In this document: in pieces, positions 7,581 through 16,661 of the stretch
How the letters are laid out: every line of letters starts with the position of its first letter
How positions within the stretch are numbered: the first letter of the stretch is position 1
Source of the DNA: Bacteroidales bacterium
GTDB lineage: Bacteria; Bacteroidota; Bacteroidia; Bacteroidales; UBA932
Assembly (NCBI GenBank): GCA_011620605.1
Contig: WOYW01000003.1
Coordinates: 1-48,605 of the forward strand
Direction: 5' to 3'
Length of the DNA stretch: 48,605 nt
Notes under the pieces: model-generated
Database searches by the model: none
What the model saw: the letters and a program-made list of their open reading frames with translations, nothing else
What the model was told of the DNA's origin: nothing
Made by a program: the position numbers and the translations under genes

Positions 7581-8726
7581 ATGCCACTTTTTCCTGTCTA
7601 TAAAACATGGGACATCAACGCCGTAAAAGCACGCGGCTGTGTCATTACCGACGACAAGGGCCGGGAATACCTGGATCTCTACGGGGGACACGCCGTGATC
7701 TCCATAGGCCACTCACACCCTGTTTACGTGAAGGCCCTCAGCCAACAATTGCAGCGCATAGGATTTTATTCCAATGCCATTGTCAACCCCCTCCAGGAAA
7801 GACTTGCCGAGGCGCTCACGCGCATTTCCGGGTATCCCGGGTACAGTCTTTTTCTTTGTAATTCAGGCGCCGAGGCGAATGAAAACGCCCTGAAGCTGGC
7901 TTCCTTCCGCAACGGAAGAGACCGAGTCCTTGCCTTTAAAAGGTCTTTCCACGGGAGGACTTCCGGGGCAGTAGCCCTGACCGACAATCCTTCTATCTGC
8001 TCCCCCTTCAATGCCAATCACCGCGTTGATCTTATTGATCTGGACGATTTTGAAGCCCTGGAAAAAACCTTTACCCAACACCGGTATGCCGCCGTCATCG
8101 TAGAAGGCATACAGGGAGTGGGCGGTATCAGGGAACCTTCGGCCTCCTTTCTGCAAAAGATCAGGGATCTGTGCACGGCCCGCGATACAGTATTGATCCT
8201 GGACGAGGTCCAGTCCGGATACGGGCGGACCGGGAAATTCTTTGCACACCAACATGCCGGGATCCGGGCAGATATCATTACCATGGCCAAAGGCATGGGG
8301 AACGGGTTCCCCGTGGGAGGTCTCCTGATAGCTCCCTCTTTTACTCCCGTTCTGGGACAACTGGGCACAACGTTTGGAGGAAATTACCTGGCCTGCACCG
8401 CAGCACTTGCCGTTTTGCAGGTCATGGAAGAGGAAGACCTGATGGGCAATTCAGCACGCATCGGGTCCCTGGTCAAAAATGAACTCGGCAATTTTTCGGA
8501 AGGGATCCGTGAATTCAGGGGGCGCGGCCTTATGATAGGCCTTGAACTCCGGCAGGATCATCCGGCAAGCAGCACCCTGAGAGACGATATCCTTATGAAA
8601 GGACAAATTTTTACCGGAGCTGCCGGTCCCAATATCATCAGACTCCTGCCGCCTCTGTGCCTGAATGAAGAACAGGCAGAAACATTTATTAAATTTTTCA
8701 AGCAATGTTACACTTCACATCAGTAA
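7581..8726 (+). CDS. argD: Acetyl(succinyl)ornithine aminotransferase
   Basis: This 381-residue class III PLP aminotransferase converts the N-acyl-glutamate semialdehyde to N-acylornithine using glutamate. The PLP lysine is Lys237 in TMAKGMGNGFPVG, with the cofactor aspartate at 208 in ILDEVQSGYGRTG and SGAEANENALKLA at 96-108. The start at 7581 lies 11 bp after the argC stop; the longer open frame upstream overlaps argC and adds unrelated residues. Its 3' end overlaps argF' by 22 bp. Confidence 0.95.
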   Translation: MPLFPVYKTWDINAVKARGCVITDDKGREYLDLYGGHAVISIGHSHPVYVKALSQQLQRIGFYSNAIVNPLQERLAEALTRISGYPGYSLFLCNSGAEANENALKLASFRNGRDRVLAFKRSFHGRTSGAVALTDNPSICSPFNANHRVDLIDLDDFEALEKTFTQHRYAAVIVEGIQGVGGIREPSASFLQKIRDLCTARDTVLILDEVQSGYGRTGKFFAHQHAGIRADIITMAKGMGNGFPVGGLLIAPSFTPVLGQLGTTFGGNYLACTAALAVLQVMEEEDLMGNSARIGSLVKNELGNFSEGIREFRGRGLMIGLELRQDHPASSTLRDDILMKGQIFTGAAGPNIIRLLPPLCLNEEQAETFIKFFKQCYTSHQ

Positions 8727-9670
8727 AAGACGCAGGGCCACTGGATCAGGCTATTGCCCGGGCCCTGGAGATAAAAAAAGATCCCTTTGCAGACTGTAAC
8801 CTGGGAAAACACCGGACCGCGCTGCTGTTGTTTTTTAATTCCAGCCTGAGAACGCGTCTCAGCACCCAAAAAGCGGCCGAAAACCTGGGCATGAAGGTTA
8901 TTGTACTGGATGTACAGCAGGGTGCCTGGAACCTGGAAACACGCAAAGGAGTGATTATGGATTCGGATAAACCGGAACACCTGCTGGAAGCCATCCCCGT
9001 GATGGGATGTTACGCAGATATTATTGGGGTCCGTTCTTTTGCACGTTTTGAATCAAAAGAAGATGATTACAACGAAGAAATACTGGATCAGTTCATCCGG
9101 TATTCGGGGAAACCCGTCATCAGCCTGGAGTCAGCTACGCGTCATCCGTTGCAAAGCTTTGCCGACCAATTAACCATAGAAGAATACAAAAAAAAGGCAA
9201 AACCGAAAGTCGTCCTTACCTGGGCACCGCATCCACGGACACTTCCGCAGGCAGTTGCCAATTCCTTTGCCGAATGGATGGTGGCGGCAGGGTACGACCT
9301 GACCATCACACATCCCCAGGGGTACGAACTGGACGAACGTTTTACACACGGGGCAAAGATCGTATACGACCAGGTAGAAGCCTTCCGGGATGCCGATTTT
9401 ATTTATGCCAAAAACTGGGCTGCCTACAGGGATCCTGTATACGGCAAGATCCTGAGCAAGGATATGTCCTGGATGGTTGACGACCGCAAAATGAAGCTGA
9501 CAGATAACGCGTACTTCATGCATTGTCTGCCGGTTCGCAGAAACATGATCGTCAGCGATCAGGTGCTGGACAGTCCCGCATCCCTTGTCATTCCCCAGGC
9601 AGCCAATCGGGAAACTGCCGCCCAGGCAGTGATCAAAAGCATCCTAGAAACACTCATGAAAAAGCAATAA
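8705..9670 (+). CDS. argF': N-succinylornithine carbamoyltransferase (ArgF')
   Basis: This 321-residue transcarbamylase acts on an N-acylated ornithine. The carbamoyl-phosphate motif is the divergent NSSLRTR (45-51) rather than the STRTR of ordinary ornithine enzymes, and HCLPVRR is at 273-279. Position 90 is proline, in DSDKPEHLLEA. In the B. fragilis enzyme Pro90 marks N-succinylornithine specificity, while the Xanthomonas acetylornithine enzyme has Glu at the equivalent site. The length and the surrounding loop match the Bacteroides protein closely. This argues that the whole operon uses succinylated intermediates. Confidence 0.93.
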   Translation: MLHFTSVKDAGPLDQAIARALEIKKDPFADCNLGKHRTALLLFFNSSLRTRLSTQKAAENLGMKVIVLDVQQGAWNLETRKGVIMDSDKPEHLLEAIPVMGCYADIIGVRSFARFESKEDDYNEEILDQFIRYSGKPVISLESATRHPLQSFADQLTIEEYKKKAKPKVVLTWAPHPRTLPQAVANSFAEWMVAAGYDLTITHPQGYELDERFTHGAKIVYDQVEAFRDADFIYAKNWAAYRDPVYGKILSKDMSWMVDDRKMKLTDNAYFMHCLPVRRNMIVSDQVLDSPASLVIPQAANRETAAQAVIKSILETLMKKQ

Positions 9671-9672
9671 CC

Positions 9673-10413
9673 ATGTACCTGGATATTTTTAAAATTGGTG
9701 GGAACGTCGTTGATGATCCCGGAACACTTCAGCAATTTCTGGACACTTTTTGCAGCTGCCCGGAACGGAAAATCCTGGTCCACGGAGGCGGTGTTTTGGC
9801 CACCGATCTTGCCCGTCGCCTGGACATTCCGGTGCAAATGCACGAAGGGCGCAGGATCACGGACAATGAAACGCTCCGTATTGCCGTAATGGTCTATGCC
9901 GGATGGGTTAACAAATCCCTGGTAGCTGCCCTTGCGGCCCGTAACTGCAGGGCGCTGGGACTGAGCGGAGCTGACGGCAAATGTATCATCAGCCGGAAAC
10001 GGGATCCCCACCCGGTTGATTTCGGCCTTGTGGGAGATCTTACCCCCGAAAGCATAGATGTGCTGTTCATAGATAACCTTTTAAACCAAAGTATTATTCC
10101 GGTTTTTTGCCCGGTCACCTGCAGCAGGGAAGGACAATTACTCAACACAAACGCAGATACAATAGCCTCTGCGCTGGCACTTTCCTTTTCCCCGAAATTC
10201 AAAGTTCGTCTTAGGTACGTGTTCGACCGGGAAGGGATCACCTGCCCGGGTTCCGACAGACCTCTGTCATTGCTCAGCCGCCGGCAATATAGGGAACTGA
10301 GGCGGGAAGGCATTATTTACGGGGGAATGATCCCAAAAGTTGAGAATGCCCTGAAAGCACTCGAATCCGGGGTCCAGGAAGTTTTTATTGGCCAAACATC
10401 CGTTCAGTTATGA
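9673..10413 (+). CDS. argB: N-acetyl(succinyl)glutamate kinase
   Basis: This 246-residue amino-acid kinase phosphorylates the gamma-carboxyl of N-acylglutamate, the second step of the pathway. Lys7 in FKIGGNVV and the HGGG loop (ILVHGGGVLATD) match the ATP-binding site, and NTNADTIASALA and GGMIPKVENAL are the later family motifs. It lacks the N-terminal extension seen in arginine-inhibited hexameric kinases, so feedback inhibition by arginine is less likely. The start at 9673 is 2 bp after the argF' stop. Its stop forms ATGA with argE. Confidence 0.92.
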   Translation: MYLDIFKIGGNVVDDPGTLQQFLDTFCSCPERKILVHGGGVLATDLARRLDIPVQMHEGRRITDNETLRIAVMVYAGWVNKSLVAALAARNCRALGLSGADGKCIISRKRDPHPVDFGLVGDLTPESIDVLFIDNLLNQSIIPVFCPVTCSREGQLLNTNADTIASALALSFSPKFKVRLRYVFDREGITCPGSDRPLSLLSRRQYRELRREGIIYGGMIPKVENALKALESGVQEVFIGQTSVQL

Positions 10414-11465
10414 AAGATATGACAGCACTGCTTTGTGATTTGATAAAAACCCCTTCGTTTTCGGGACAAGAAGATAAAACCGCCTCTTTGCTGGCAGATT
10501 TTCTGCTGAAAAAACCCGATGTCGCGTCCGAACGTATAGGAAACAATATTATTGCTCACAAAGAACCATACCGGGCCGGCCTGCCCACCGTACTGCTTTG
10601 TTCACATCACGACACGGTTAAGCCGGCCGCCGGTTATACCAGGGACCCTTTTAACCCTTCCATGGAAAAAGACAACGTCGGCAGACTACGCCTTTACGGG
10701 CTGGGAAGCAACGATGCCGGAGCATCCGCAGTTTCAATGACAGAAGCTTTCTGCTCGCTTAACGACCTGCCTTACAACCTGATGCTGATCCTGGCTGCCG
10801 CAGAGGAAAACTCGGACCTGGCAGGGATCGCCTCGGTTCTCCCCTATTATCCCGGCATCACCTGTGCCATCGTGGGCGAACCTACCGGGCTGCAGGCTGC
10901 CGTAGGTGAAAGAGGACTGCTGGTTTTGGACGGGTACGTACAGGGGCGCCCGGGGCATGCCGCGCGCAACGACGGCATCAACGCCCTGTACAAGGCACTG
11001 GACGATATTGCCGCACTCAGGGATTTTATGTTCGCGGAAAACTCGGCGCTCATGGGAAAGATCCATTTGCAGGTTACGCAGATACAGGCCGGTATGCAGC
11101 ACAACGTCATTCCGGGAGAATGTCATTACGTGGTGGACATTCGTACCACGGATGCCTGCAGCAACCGGGAGATCTTGGAAAGGCTCAGCAGCATGGTATC
11201 CGGTAAACTGGTCCCAAGAAACCTGGACAACAAAGCCTCTGTTACCCCGGAAGGTCATCCGTTGCTGGAGGCGCTAAAAAAAGCGGGGATCCCCACGTAC
11301 GTTTCACCTACCACATCGGACTGGATGCGTCTGCCGTGCCCGGCCATAAAACTCGGCTCGGGAGATTCCGCCCGGTCACATACTCCCGATGAATTCGTTT
11401 ACCTGTATGAATTGCAACAGGGAGTTGAAGTTTATAAAAAAGTACTTACTCATCTTACCTTTTAA
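10410..11465 (+). CDS. argE: M20 family deacylase, ArgE-like (probable N-succinylcitrulline/ornithine desuccinylase)
   Basis: The 351-residue M20 metallohydrolase has ligands and catalytic residues at His66 (LLCSHHDTV), Asp68, Asp102 (GLGSNDAGAS) and Glu132-Glu133 (AAAEENSD). In linear arginine pathways this enzyme removes the N-acyl group. Because ArgF' accepts succinylornithine, the expected substrate here is N-succinylcitrulline, not acetylornithine. It overlaps argB by 4 bp and argH by 1 bp (TAATG). Confidence 0.88.
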   Translation: MKDMTALLCDLIKTPSFSGQEDKTASLLADFLLKKPDVASERIGNNIIAHKEPYRAGLPTVLLCSHHDTVKPAAGYTRDPFNPSMEKDNVGRLRLYGLGSNDAGASAVSMTEAFCSLNDLPYNLMLILAAAEENSDLAGIASVLPYYPGITCAIVGEPTGLQAAVGERGLLVLDGYVQGRPGHAARNDGINALYKALDDIAALRDFMFAENSALMGKIHLQVTQIQAGMQHNVIPGECHYVVDIRTTDACSNREILERLSSMVSGKLVPRNLDNKASVTPEGHPLLEALKKAGIPTYVSPTTSDWMRLPCPAIKLGSGDSARSHTPDEFVYLYELQQGVEVYKKVLTHLTF

Positions 11466-12784
11466 TGATCATGAAAACACTTTGGGAAAAAGGGATTGAA
11501 ACACCGGAAGCAGTAACCCGGTTCACTGTGGGTAACGACGCTCAATGGGATACGAGACTTGCCCCCTACGACATCACCGGATCCATAGCCCACGTACAAA
11601 TGCTGGGAAAGATCGGATTGTTGACAAAGCAGGAAACAGATACGCTTACAATAGCCCTGGATGCATTGCGTCAAAAGATACTTGACCGGGAACTGGAAAT
11701 TGGAGAGGGAGCGGAGGATATCCATTCACTGGTAGAACTGCTCCTGTCCCGCGAGCTGGGAGACCTGGGTAAAAAAATTCACGCAGGACGTTCTCGTAAC
11801 GATCAGGTAATGACAGACATCCATTTATACCTGAAAGATGTGTGCCGACAGATCGCCCGGGAAGTCCGTAGTTTGTTTGACCTGCTGCAGGAAAAAGGAC
11901 GCCAGTACAAAGACGTGCTGATGCCCGGGTATACCCATGAAAGACCAGCCATGCCCTCCTCTTTCGGGCTTTGGATTGGGTCTTATGCCGAGATTCTGGT
12001 TGATGACATTCACCAGCTGACGGCGGCCTTTTTGCAATGTGACCAGAATCCGCTGGGTTCGGCCGCAGGATATGGGAACTCTTTCCCGCTGGACCGTGAG
12101 GAAACAACACGCCTGATGGGATTCGGCACCCTTAAATACAACAGCATTGCCGCGCAGATGAGCAGGGGAAGGACCGAACGCTCGCTGGCGTATGCTATGG
12201 CCTCACTGGCCGGAACACTTAACAAGCTGGCCGCCGACTGTTGTCTTTTTTCCGGGCCGGATTTCGGTTTTATTGATTTCCCCGAATCCCTGACCACCGG
12301 CAGTAGCATCATGCCTCATAAAAAAAACCCGGATGTATGGGAACTCATACGTGCACGGTGCAATGTCATTCAGGGAGTGCCGGGCCAGATCACGCTGGTC
12401 TGTACCAACCTCAGTCACGGCTACCATCGGGATTTCCAGGTACTGAAAGATCTGCTATTCCCGGCTATAGATTCAATGATTGAATGTTTGCACATGACGG
12501 GGTTGCTGATCGAACAGATAAAAATGAACGGGTCACTCTTTGAGGATTCACGTTACGATCAGTTGTTCACGGTGGAAAAAGTAAACCGCCTGGTCCTGGA
12601 AGGCATCCCCTTCCGGGATGCGTACCGCAAGGTGGCATCTTCTTTGCAGGACGGTTCGTACCGCGCAGATAAAGAGATCTGCCACACACATACTGGCAGT
12701 ATAGGAAACCCGGAATTTGATCAGGTCTCACAAAAAATGGAACGGGCTCTTTTCACCATCCTGTCAGAGGTTGTGCGGGAATAA
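11465..12784 (+). CDS. argH: Argininosuccinate lyase
   Basis: This 439-residue lyase of the fumarase/aspartase superfamily splits argininosuccinate into arginine and fumarate. The signature GSSIMPHKKNPD is at 279-290, TH at 157-158 matches the conserved histidine region, and SRNDQVMTD lies at 110-118. The start at 11465 overlaps the argE stop as TAATG; a second ATG two codons on is possible. It is the last gene of the operon and is followed by a run of nine T residues (12788-12796) without a clear stem. Confidence 0.95.
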   Translation: MIMKTLWEKGIETPEAVTRFTVGNDAQWDTRLAPYDITGSIAHVQMLGKIGLLTKQETDTLTIALDALRQKILDRELEIGEGAEDIHSLVELLLSRELGDLGKKIHAGRSRNDQVMTDIHLYLKDVCRQIAREVRSLFDLLQEKGRQYKDVLMPGYTHERPAMPSSFGLWIGSYAEILVDDIHQLTAAFLQCDQNPLGSAAGYGNSFPLDREETTRLMGFGTLKYNSIAAQMSRGRTERSLAYAMASLAGTLNKLAADCCLFSGPDFGFIDFPESLTTGSSIMPHKKNPDVWELIRARCNVIQGVPGQITLVCTNLSHGYHRDFQVLKDLLFPAIDSMIECLHMTGLLIEQIKMNGSLFEDSRYDQLFTVEKVNRLVLEGIPFRDAYRKVASSLQDGSYRADKEICHTHTGSIGNPEFDQVSQKMERALFTILSEVVRE

Positions 12785-12795
12785 GGCTTTTTTTT

Positions 12796-12803
12796 TACCT
12801 TTG
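12796..12803 (+). promoter_or_regulatory. -7 box TACCTTTG for the acyltransferase gene
   Basis: This exact TAnnTTTG match ends 5 nt before the ATG at 12809 and overlaps the end of the T-run following argH. Confidence 0.6.
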
Positions 12804-12808
12804 TTCCA

Positions 12809-13366
12809 ATGATTAAGCAAAAGATCTGCGCCTTTATTGCTACACGCATTATGGGCTGGAAACTAATAGGGAAGCCTATTCCCGTTCCCAAATGCATTAT
12901 TTTGGGTGTACCCCATACTTCCATGTGGGATTTTGTGATCTCTTTCCTTTTCTATAACGGTATTGGGGGAAAAGCCAATGTCCTTGTAAAAAGCGACGTT
13001 TTCAAATGGCCCCTCAAAGGATTGCTGCGCTGGGCGGGAGCCATCCCTGTTGACCGCGGCAAAGGGGCTTCATTTGCCAAACATATGATTGACACCGTCC
13101 GCAAAGAAGATCACATGCACCTGGCCATTGCCCCCGAAGGCACCCGACAGCCCACCAGGAACTGGAAAGCAGGGTTTCATACCATATCCAGGGCTCTTGA
13201 CATTCCCGTATATTACGGGTATTTTGACTGGGGCAGGAAGGAGATCGGAGTCGCTGAACAGGTCCTCATTACAGATGACGTGCAGGCCGATATGAAACGC
13301 ATCAAACAGTGGTATCTAGATAAAGGCGTGGTGGGTAAGCACCCGGAACGCTTTGATCCCCACTAA
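12809..13366 (+). CDS. 1-acyl-glycerol-3-phosphate acyltransferase-like protein (PlsC superfamily)
   Basis: The 185-residue protein has the acyltransferase motif I H-x4-D as HTSMWD (36-41) and motif III EGTR in IAPEGTRQPTRNW. It also has the proline-rich AGAIPVDRGKG block before it. It transfers an acyl chain to a phospholipid or lipid precursor. Short bacterial members of this group may act on lipids other than lysophosphatidate, so the exact acceptor is open. It has its own promoter, separate from the arg operon. Its last 4 bp overlap the convergent clpB gene. Confidence 0.85.
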   Translation: MIKQKICAFIATRIMGWKLIGKPIPVPKCIILGVPHTSMWDFVISFLFYNGIGGKANVLVKSDVFKWPLKGLLRWAGAIPVDRGKGASFAKHMIDTVRKEDHMHLAIAPEGTRQPTRNWKAGFHTISRALDIPVYYGYFDWGRKEIGVAEQVLITDDVQADMKRIKQWYLDKGVVGKHPERFDPH

Positions 13367-15945
13367 GAATCCCTTAGATCCAGTTTGCTGCCATCACTGT
13401 CTGCCTTGATCCGCCCTTTCACATCCAATGTTCCGTCCAGGATCCTGCGGGCCAGCTCATTGATCAGTTCCCTTTGCAGTAAACGTTTCAGGGGCCTGGC
13501 ACCGTAAGAAGGTTCGTAGCCTTTTTCCTGCAGGTAGTCGAGTGCCTTATCAGTAATTTCCAGGCGAATCCCTTTCTCCATAAGCATTTTGCTGATCCCG
13601 GCAATCTGCAGTTTAAGAATGTCCCGCACGTTCTCTCTTGTCAGTGCATGAAACATGATGATCTCGTCAATACGGTTCAAAAATTCGGGCCGCAACGTTC
13701 TGCGCAACAGTTCCATGACCTGGCTTTTTGTTGCTTCAAACCGGGCAGGATCTTCCGTGCCTTCCTGCATGTTTTCCTGTATCAGGTGAGAACCTGTATT
13801 GGAAGTCATGATCAGGATGGTGTTTTTGAAATCGGCCACCCGGCCTTTGTTATCCGTAAGACGCCCGTCGTCAAGCACCTGCAACAGGATGTTGAATACA
13901 TCGGGGTGTGCCTTTTCTATCTCATCAAGAAGTATAACAGAATAAGGTTTTCTCCTGACAGCTTCGGTTAACTGCCCGCCTTCATCGTACCCTACATAAC
14001 CCGGAGGCGCACCTACCAGGCGGCTCACCGAATGACGTTCCTGGTACTCACTCATGTCAATACGGGTGATCAGGTTCTCGTCGTCAAAAAGGAACTCGGC
14101 CAGGGCTTTGGCCAACTCGGTTTTCCCCACCCCGGTGGTTCCCAGGAAAAGGAACGAGCCTATGGGTTTACGGGGATCCTGCAGTCCTGCGCGGCTGCGG
14201 CGGACCGCATCGGCAACGGCACCAATGGCCTCGTCCTGTCCTATGACCCGCTTGTGAAGCTCGTCTTCCAGTTTCAGGAGTTTTTCCCTTTCTGCAGTGA
14301 GCATGCGCTGTACGGGAATACCGGTCCATTTGGATACCACCTCGGCTATATCTTCTTCGTTCACGGATTCATTGATCATGGAACGGGTGAAGGATTCTTT
14401 TCGTTTGTTCAGCAATTCAATGGCTTTTTCAATTTCTACGATCTTCCCGTACCGGATCTCGGCCACTTTTCCGTAATCCCCGCGCCGTTCGGCTTCTGCT
14501 GCGGCATAACGCAGGTCTTCCACTTCTTTTTTCTTCTGCTGGATATCTTCCAGAACCGATTTTTCTTCCTGCCATTTGGCACGCTGAATATCGCATTGTG
14601 CCGACAATTCTTCGATTTCTTTGCTCAAACCGGCCAGTTTTTCCTTATCCTTTTCCCTTTTTATGGCTTCCCGTTCAATTTCCAGCTGACGGATGCGCCG
14701 TTCCAGCTCATCTATGCATTCAGGTACTGAATTCATTTCCAGCCGGAGCTTAGCGGCTGCTTCATCAATCAGGTCTATGGCCTTGTCCGGTAAAAAACGG
14801 GAAGTAATGTAACGGTGTGACAATTCCACAGCCGCTATCAGGGCATTGTCCCTGATCTGAACCTTGTGGTGTTGCTCGTAACGTTCTTTCAGTCCCCTGA
14901 GTATGGAGATGGCTTCGGCCGGGGACGGCTCGTCTATCATAACCATCTGGAAACGTCTTTCCAATGCTTTGTCCTGCTCAAAATACTTTTGGTATTCTCC
15001 CAGTGTAGTGGATCCCACGGCCCTGAGTTCGCCACGCGCCAGTGCCGGTTTCAGGATGTTGGCCGCATCCATGGCACCTTCACCTTTTCCGGCTCCTACC
15101 AGGGTATGGATCTCGTCTATGAAGAGGATTATCTCCCCCTGGCTTGAAATGACTTCCCTGACCACCCCTTTGAGCCGTTCTTCAAATTCGCCTTTGTATT
15201 TAGCCCCGGCAATAAGGGCTCCCATATCAAGGGAATAGAGCTGCTTGCTTTTAAGGGTGTCAGGAACGTCACCGGTAACTATTCGCTGTGCAATACCCTC
15301 GGCTATGGCCGTTTTTCCCACACCCGGCTCTCCTACCAGTATGGGGTTGTTCTTGGTACGCCGGCTGAGTATCTGAAGGACCCTTCTTATCTCATCATCC
15401 CGTCCTATTACGGGATCTACTTTTCCTGAAGCCGAAAGTTCATTCAGATTTACAGCATACTTATTCAGGGCATCAAATGTCTGCTCTGCCGTTTGCGAAT
15501 CCACTTTCCGGCCCTGGCGTATCTGCTCTATGGCTTTTTTAAGATTGTCCTCGTTAAGCCCCCTGGAGCGCATCATTTTTGCAACATCATCCTTTCCTGC
15601 GACCAATCCGGCCAGAATATGTTCAATGGTTACAAACTGGTCTCCCATTTTGGTTGCGATCACCCGGGCTTTTTGCAATACATCCTGGGATTCGCGCGAC
15701 AAATAAGTTTCCCCTGCTCCCTGTTGTTTGGGGTATTTATCCAGTAGGGAAGCCAGTTCTTTCTCCAGGGCATCGGGATTCACTCCGGCCTTTTGCAAAA
15801 GATATACACCAACTCCTTCCCGGTCGGCTAAAATGGCTTTCAATATATGACCGGCCTCGATCATTTGATTGGACCCGGCCTGTGCCGTGAGAACTGCCGA
15901 TTGCAGCAGTTCCTGCGCCTGTATGGTATATTTTTGTTCGTTCAT
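13363..15945 (-). CDS. clpB: ATP-dependent disaggregase ClpB
   Basis: This 860-residue Hsp100 chaperone resolubilises protein aggregates with DnaK. In order it has the N-terminal repeat domain (1-145), AAA-1 with Walker [10 protein letters not shown] near 205, and the long coiled-coil middle domain (about 400-525, rich in Glu, Lys and Arg). AAA-2 follows with Walker [10 protein letters not shown] near 604, and a C-terminal domain with [12 protein letters not shown]. The middle domain separates it from ClpA and ClpC. Length is typical of the family. It is monocistronic and divergent from queE. Confidence 0.96.
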   Translation of the reverse strand: MNEQKYTIQAQELLQSAVLTAQAGSNQMIEAGHILKAILADREGVGVYLLQKAGVNPDALEKELASLLDKYPKQQGAGETYLSRESQDVLQKARVIATKMGDQFVTIEHILAGLVAGKDDVAKMMRSRGLNEDNLKKAIEQIRQGRKVDSQTAEQTFDALNKYAVNLNELSASGKVDPVIGRDDEIRRVLQILSRRTKNNPILVGEPGVGKTAIAEGIAQRIVTGDVPDTLKSKQLYSLDMGALIAGAKYKGEFEERLKGVVREVISSQGEIILFIDEIHTLVGAGKGEGAMDAANILKPALARGELRAVGSTTLGEYQKYFEQDKALERRFQMVMIDEPSPAEAISILRGLKERYEQHHKVQIRDNALIAAVELSHRYITSRFLPDKAIDLIDEAAAKLRLEMNSVPECIDELERRIRQLEIEREAIKREKDKEKLAGLSKEIEELSAQCDIQRAKWQEEKSVLEDIQQKKKEVEDLRYAAAEAERRGDYGKVAEIRYGKIVEIEKAIELLNKRKESFTRSMINESVNEEDIAEVVSKWTGIPVQRMLTAEREKLLKLEDELHKRVIGQDEAIGAVADAVRRSRAGLQDPRKPIGSFLFLGTTGVGKTELAKALAEFLFDDENLITRIDMSEYQERHSVSRLVGAPPGYVGYDEGGQLTEAVRRKPYSVILLDEIEKAHPDVFNILLQVLDDGRLTDNKGRVADFKNTILIMTSNTGSHLIQENMQEGTEDPARFEATKSQVMELLRRTLRPEFLNRIDEIIMFHALTRENVRDILKLQIAGISKMLMEKGIRLEITDKALDYLQEKGYEPSYGARPLKRLLQRELINELARRILDGTLDVKGRIKADSDGSKLDLRDS

Positions 15946-15987
15946 AATGACCTTATTAACTCAAACCTTGTTCCAAAGCATTTTTTC

Positions 15988-16000
15988 TGACAATTTGTCA
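15988..16000. promoter_or_regulatory. Dyad TGACAA-T-TTGTCA between clpB and queE
   Basis: This 13-bp palindrome is perfect around one central base. On the minus strand its TTG lies 21 bp upstream of AAGGTTTG (15962-15969), a one-mismatch -7 box for clpB, so the dyad would cover the clpB -33 element. On the plus strand it sits just upstream of the queE -7 box. It does not resemble CIRCE. The regulator is unknown. Confidence 0.45.
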
Positions 16001-16011
16001 CAATAATTCTT

Positions 16012-16019
16012 TACATTTG
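16012..16019 (+). promoter_or_regulatory. -7 box TACATTTG for queE
   Basis: This exact TAnnTTTG match ends 4 nt before the ATG at 16024, again predicting a leaderless mRNA. Confidence 0.62.
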
Positions 16020-16023
16020 TACA

Positions 16024-16647
16024 ATGAACTCGTTATTGGACGAAGGCCGTCTGCTTCCCCTTGTTGAAGATTTTTATACCCTCCAGGGAGAAGGATTTCA
16101 CACAGGCAGCCCGGCTTATTTCATCAGGCTAGGTGGCTGCGACATAGGTTGTTCGTGGTGCGATTCCAAATACACCTGGAATCCTTCACTTTTTCCGCCT
16201 GTTCCCGTAAGCGATATTATAGCCCGGGCGGTCATTTATCCTGCCCGTGCTGTTGTAATCACCGGAGGTGAACCACTCAACTACCCTCTTGGGCCTTTAT
16301 GTAAAGGGCTGAAAAAAGCCGCGGATATCCGCATTCTCCTGGAAACATCCGGAGCCAAACCCATGAGCGGGCAAATGGACTGGATTTGTCTTTCTCCCAA
16401 ACAGAACCATCCTCCCCTTCCCGAGTTTTATCCCCTGGCCAATGAGCTGAAAGTAATAGTGAACGGACCGCTTGATATGGAATGGGCCGAGTTCAACAGG
16501 AAAAAAGTAAGTCCGGAATGCCATCTTTACCTGCAGCCTGAATGGAGTCGCAGGGAATCGGTGATCCCTCATATTGTATCTTACATCAAAGCCAATCCCG
16601 AATGGAGAATATCATTACAAACGCATAAATACATTAATATCCCTTAA
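16024..16647 (+). CDS. queE: 7-carboxy-7-deazaguanine synthase (radical SAM)
   Basis: The 207-residue radical SAM enzyme of queuosine biosynthesis has the C-x3-C-x2-C cluster motif (Cys39, Cys43, Cys46 in GGCDIGCSWCDSK). It also has the FYTLQGEGFHTGSPAYFIRL start and VVITGGEPL typical of QueE. It converts 6-carboxytetrahydropterin to the 7-deazaguanine base. queC and queD are not in the window. The tail ISLQTHKYINIP is the usual family C-terminus. Confidence 0.93.
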   Translation: MNSLLDEGRLLPLVEDFYTLQGEGFHTGSPAYFIRLGGCDIGCSWCDSKYTWNPSLFPPVPVSDIIARAVIYPARAVVITGGEPLNYPLGPLCKGLKKAADIRILLETSGAKPMSGQMDWICLSPKQNHPPLPEFYPLANELKVIVNGPLDMEWAEFNRKKVSPECHLYLQPEWSRRESVIPHIVSYIKANPEWRISLQTHKYINIP

Positions 16648-16661
16648 AATCAAGATTTTTT

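Noticed and set aside
12788-12796. T-run after argH as an intrinsic terminator
   Set aside because: No convincing GC-rich stem precedes it, and it merges into the -7 box of the next gene.
14032-14730. 232-codon open frame on the plus strand inside clpB
   Set aside because: It is antisense to the ClpB middle and second AAA domains. Its Phe/Gly-rich translation is typical of a shadow of Lys/Glu-rich coiled coil.
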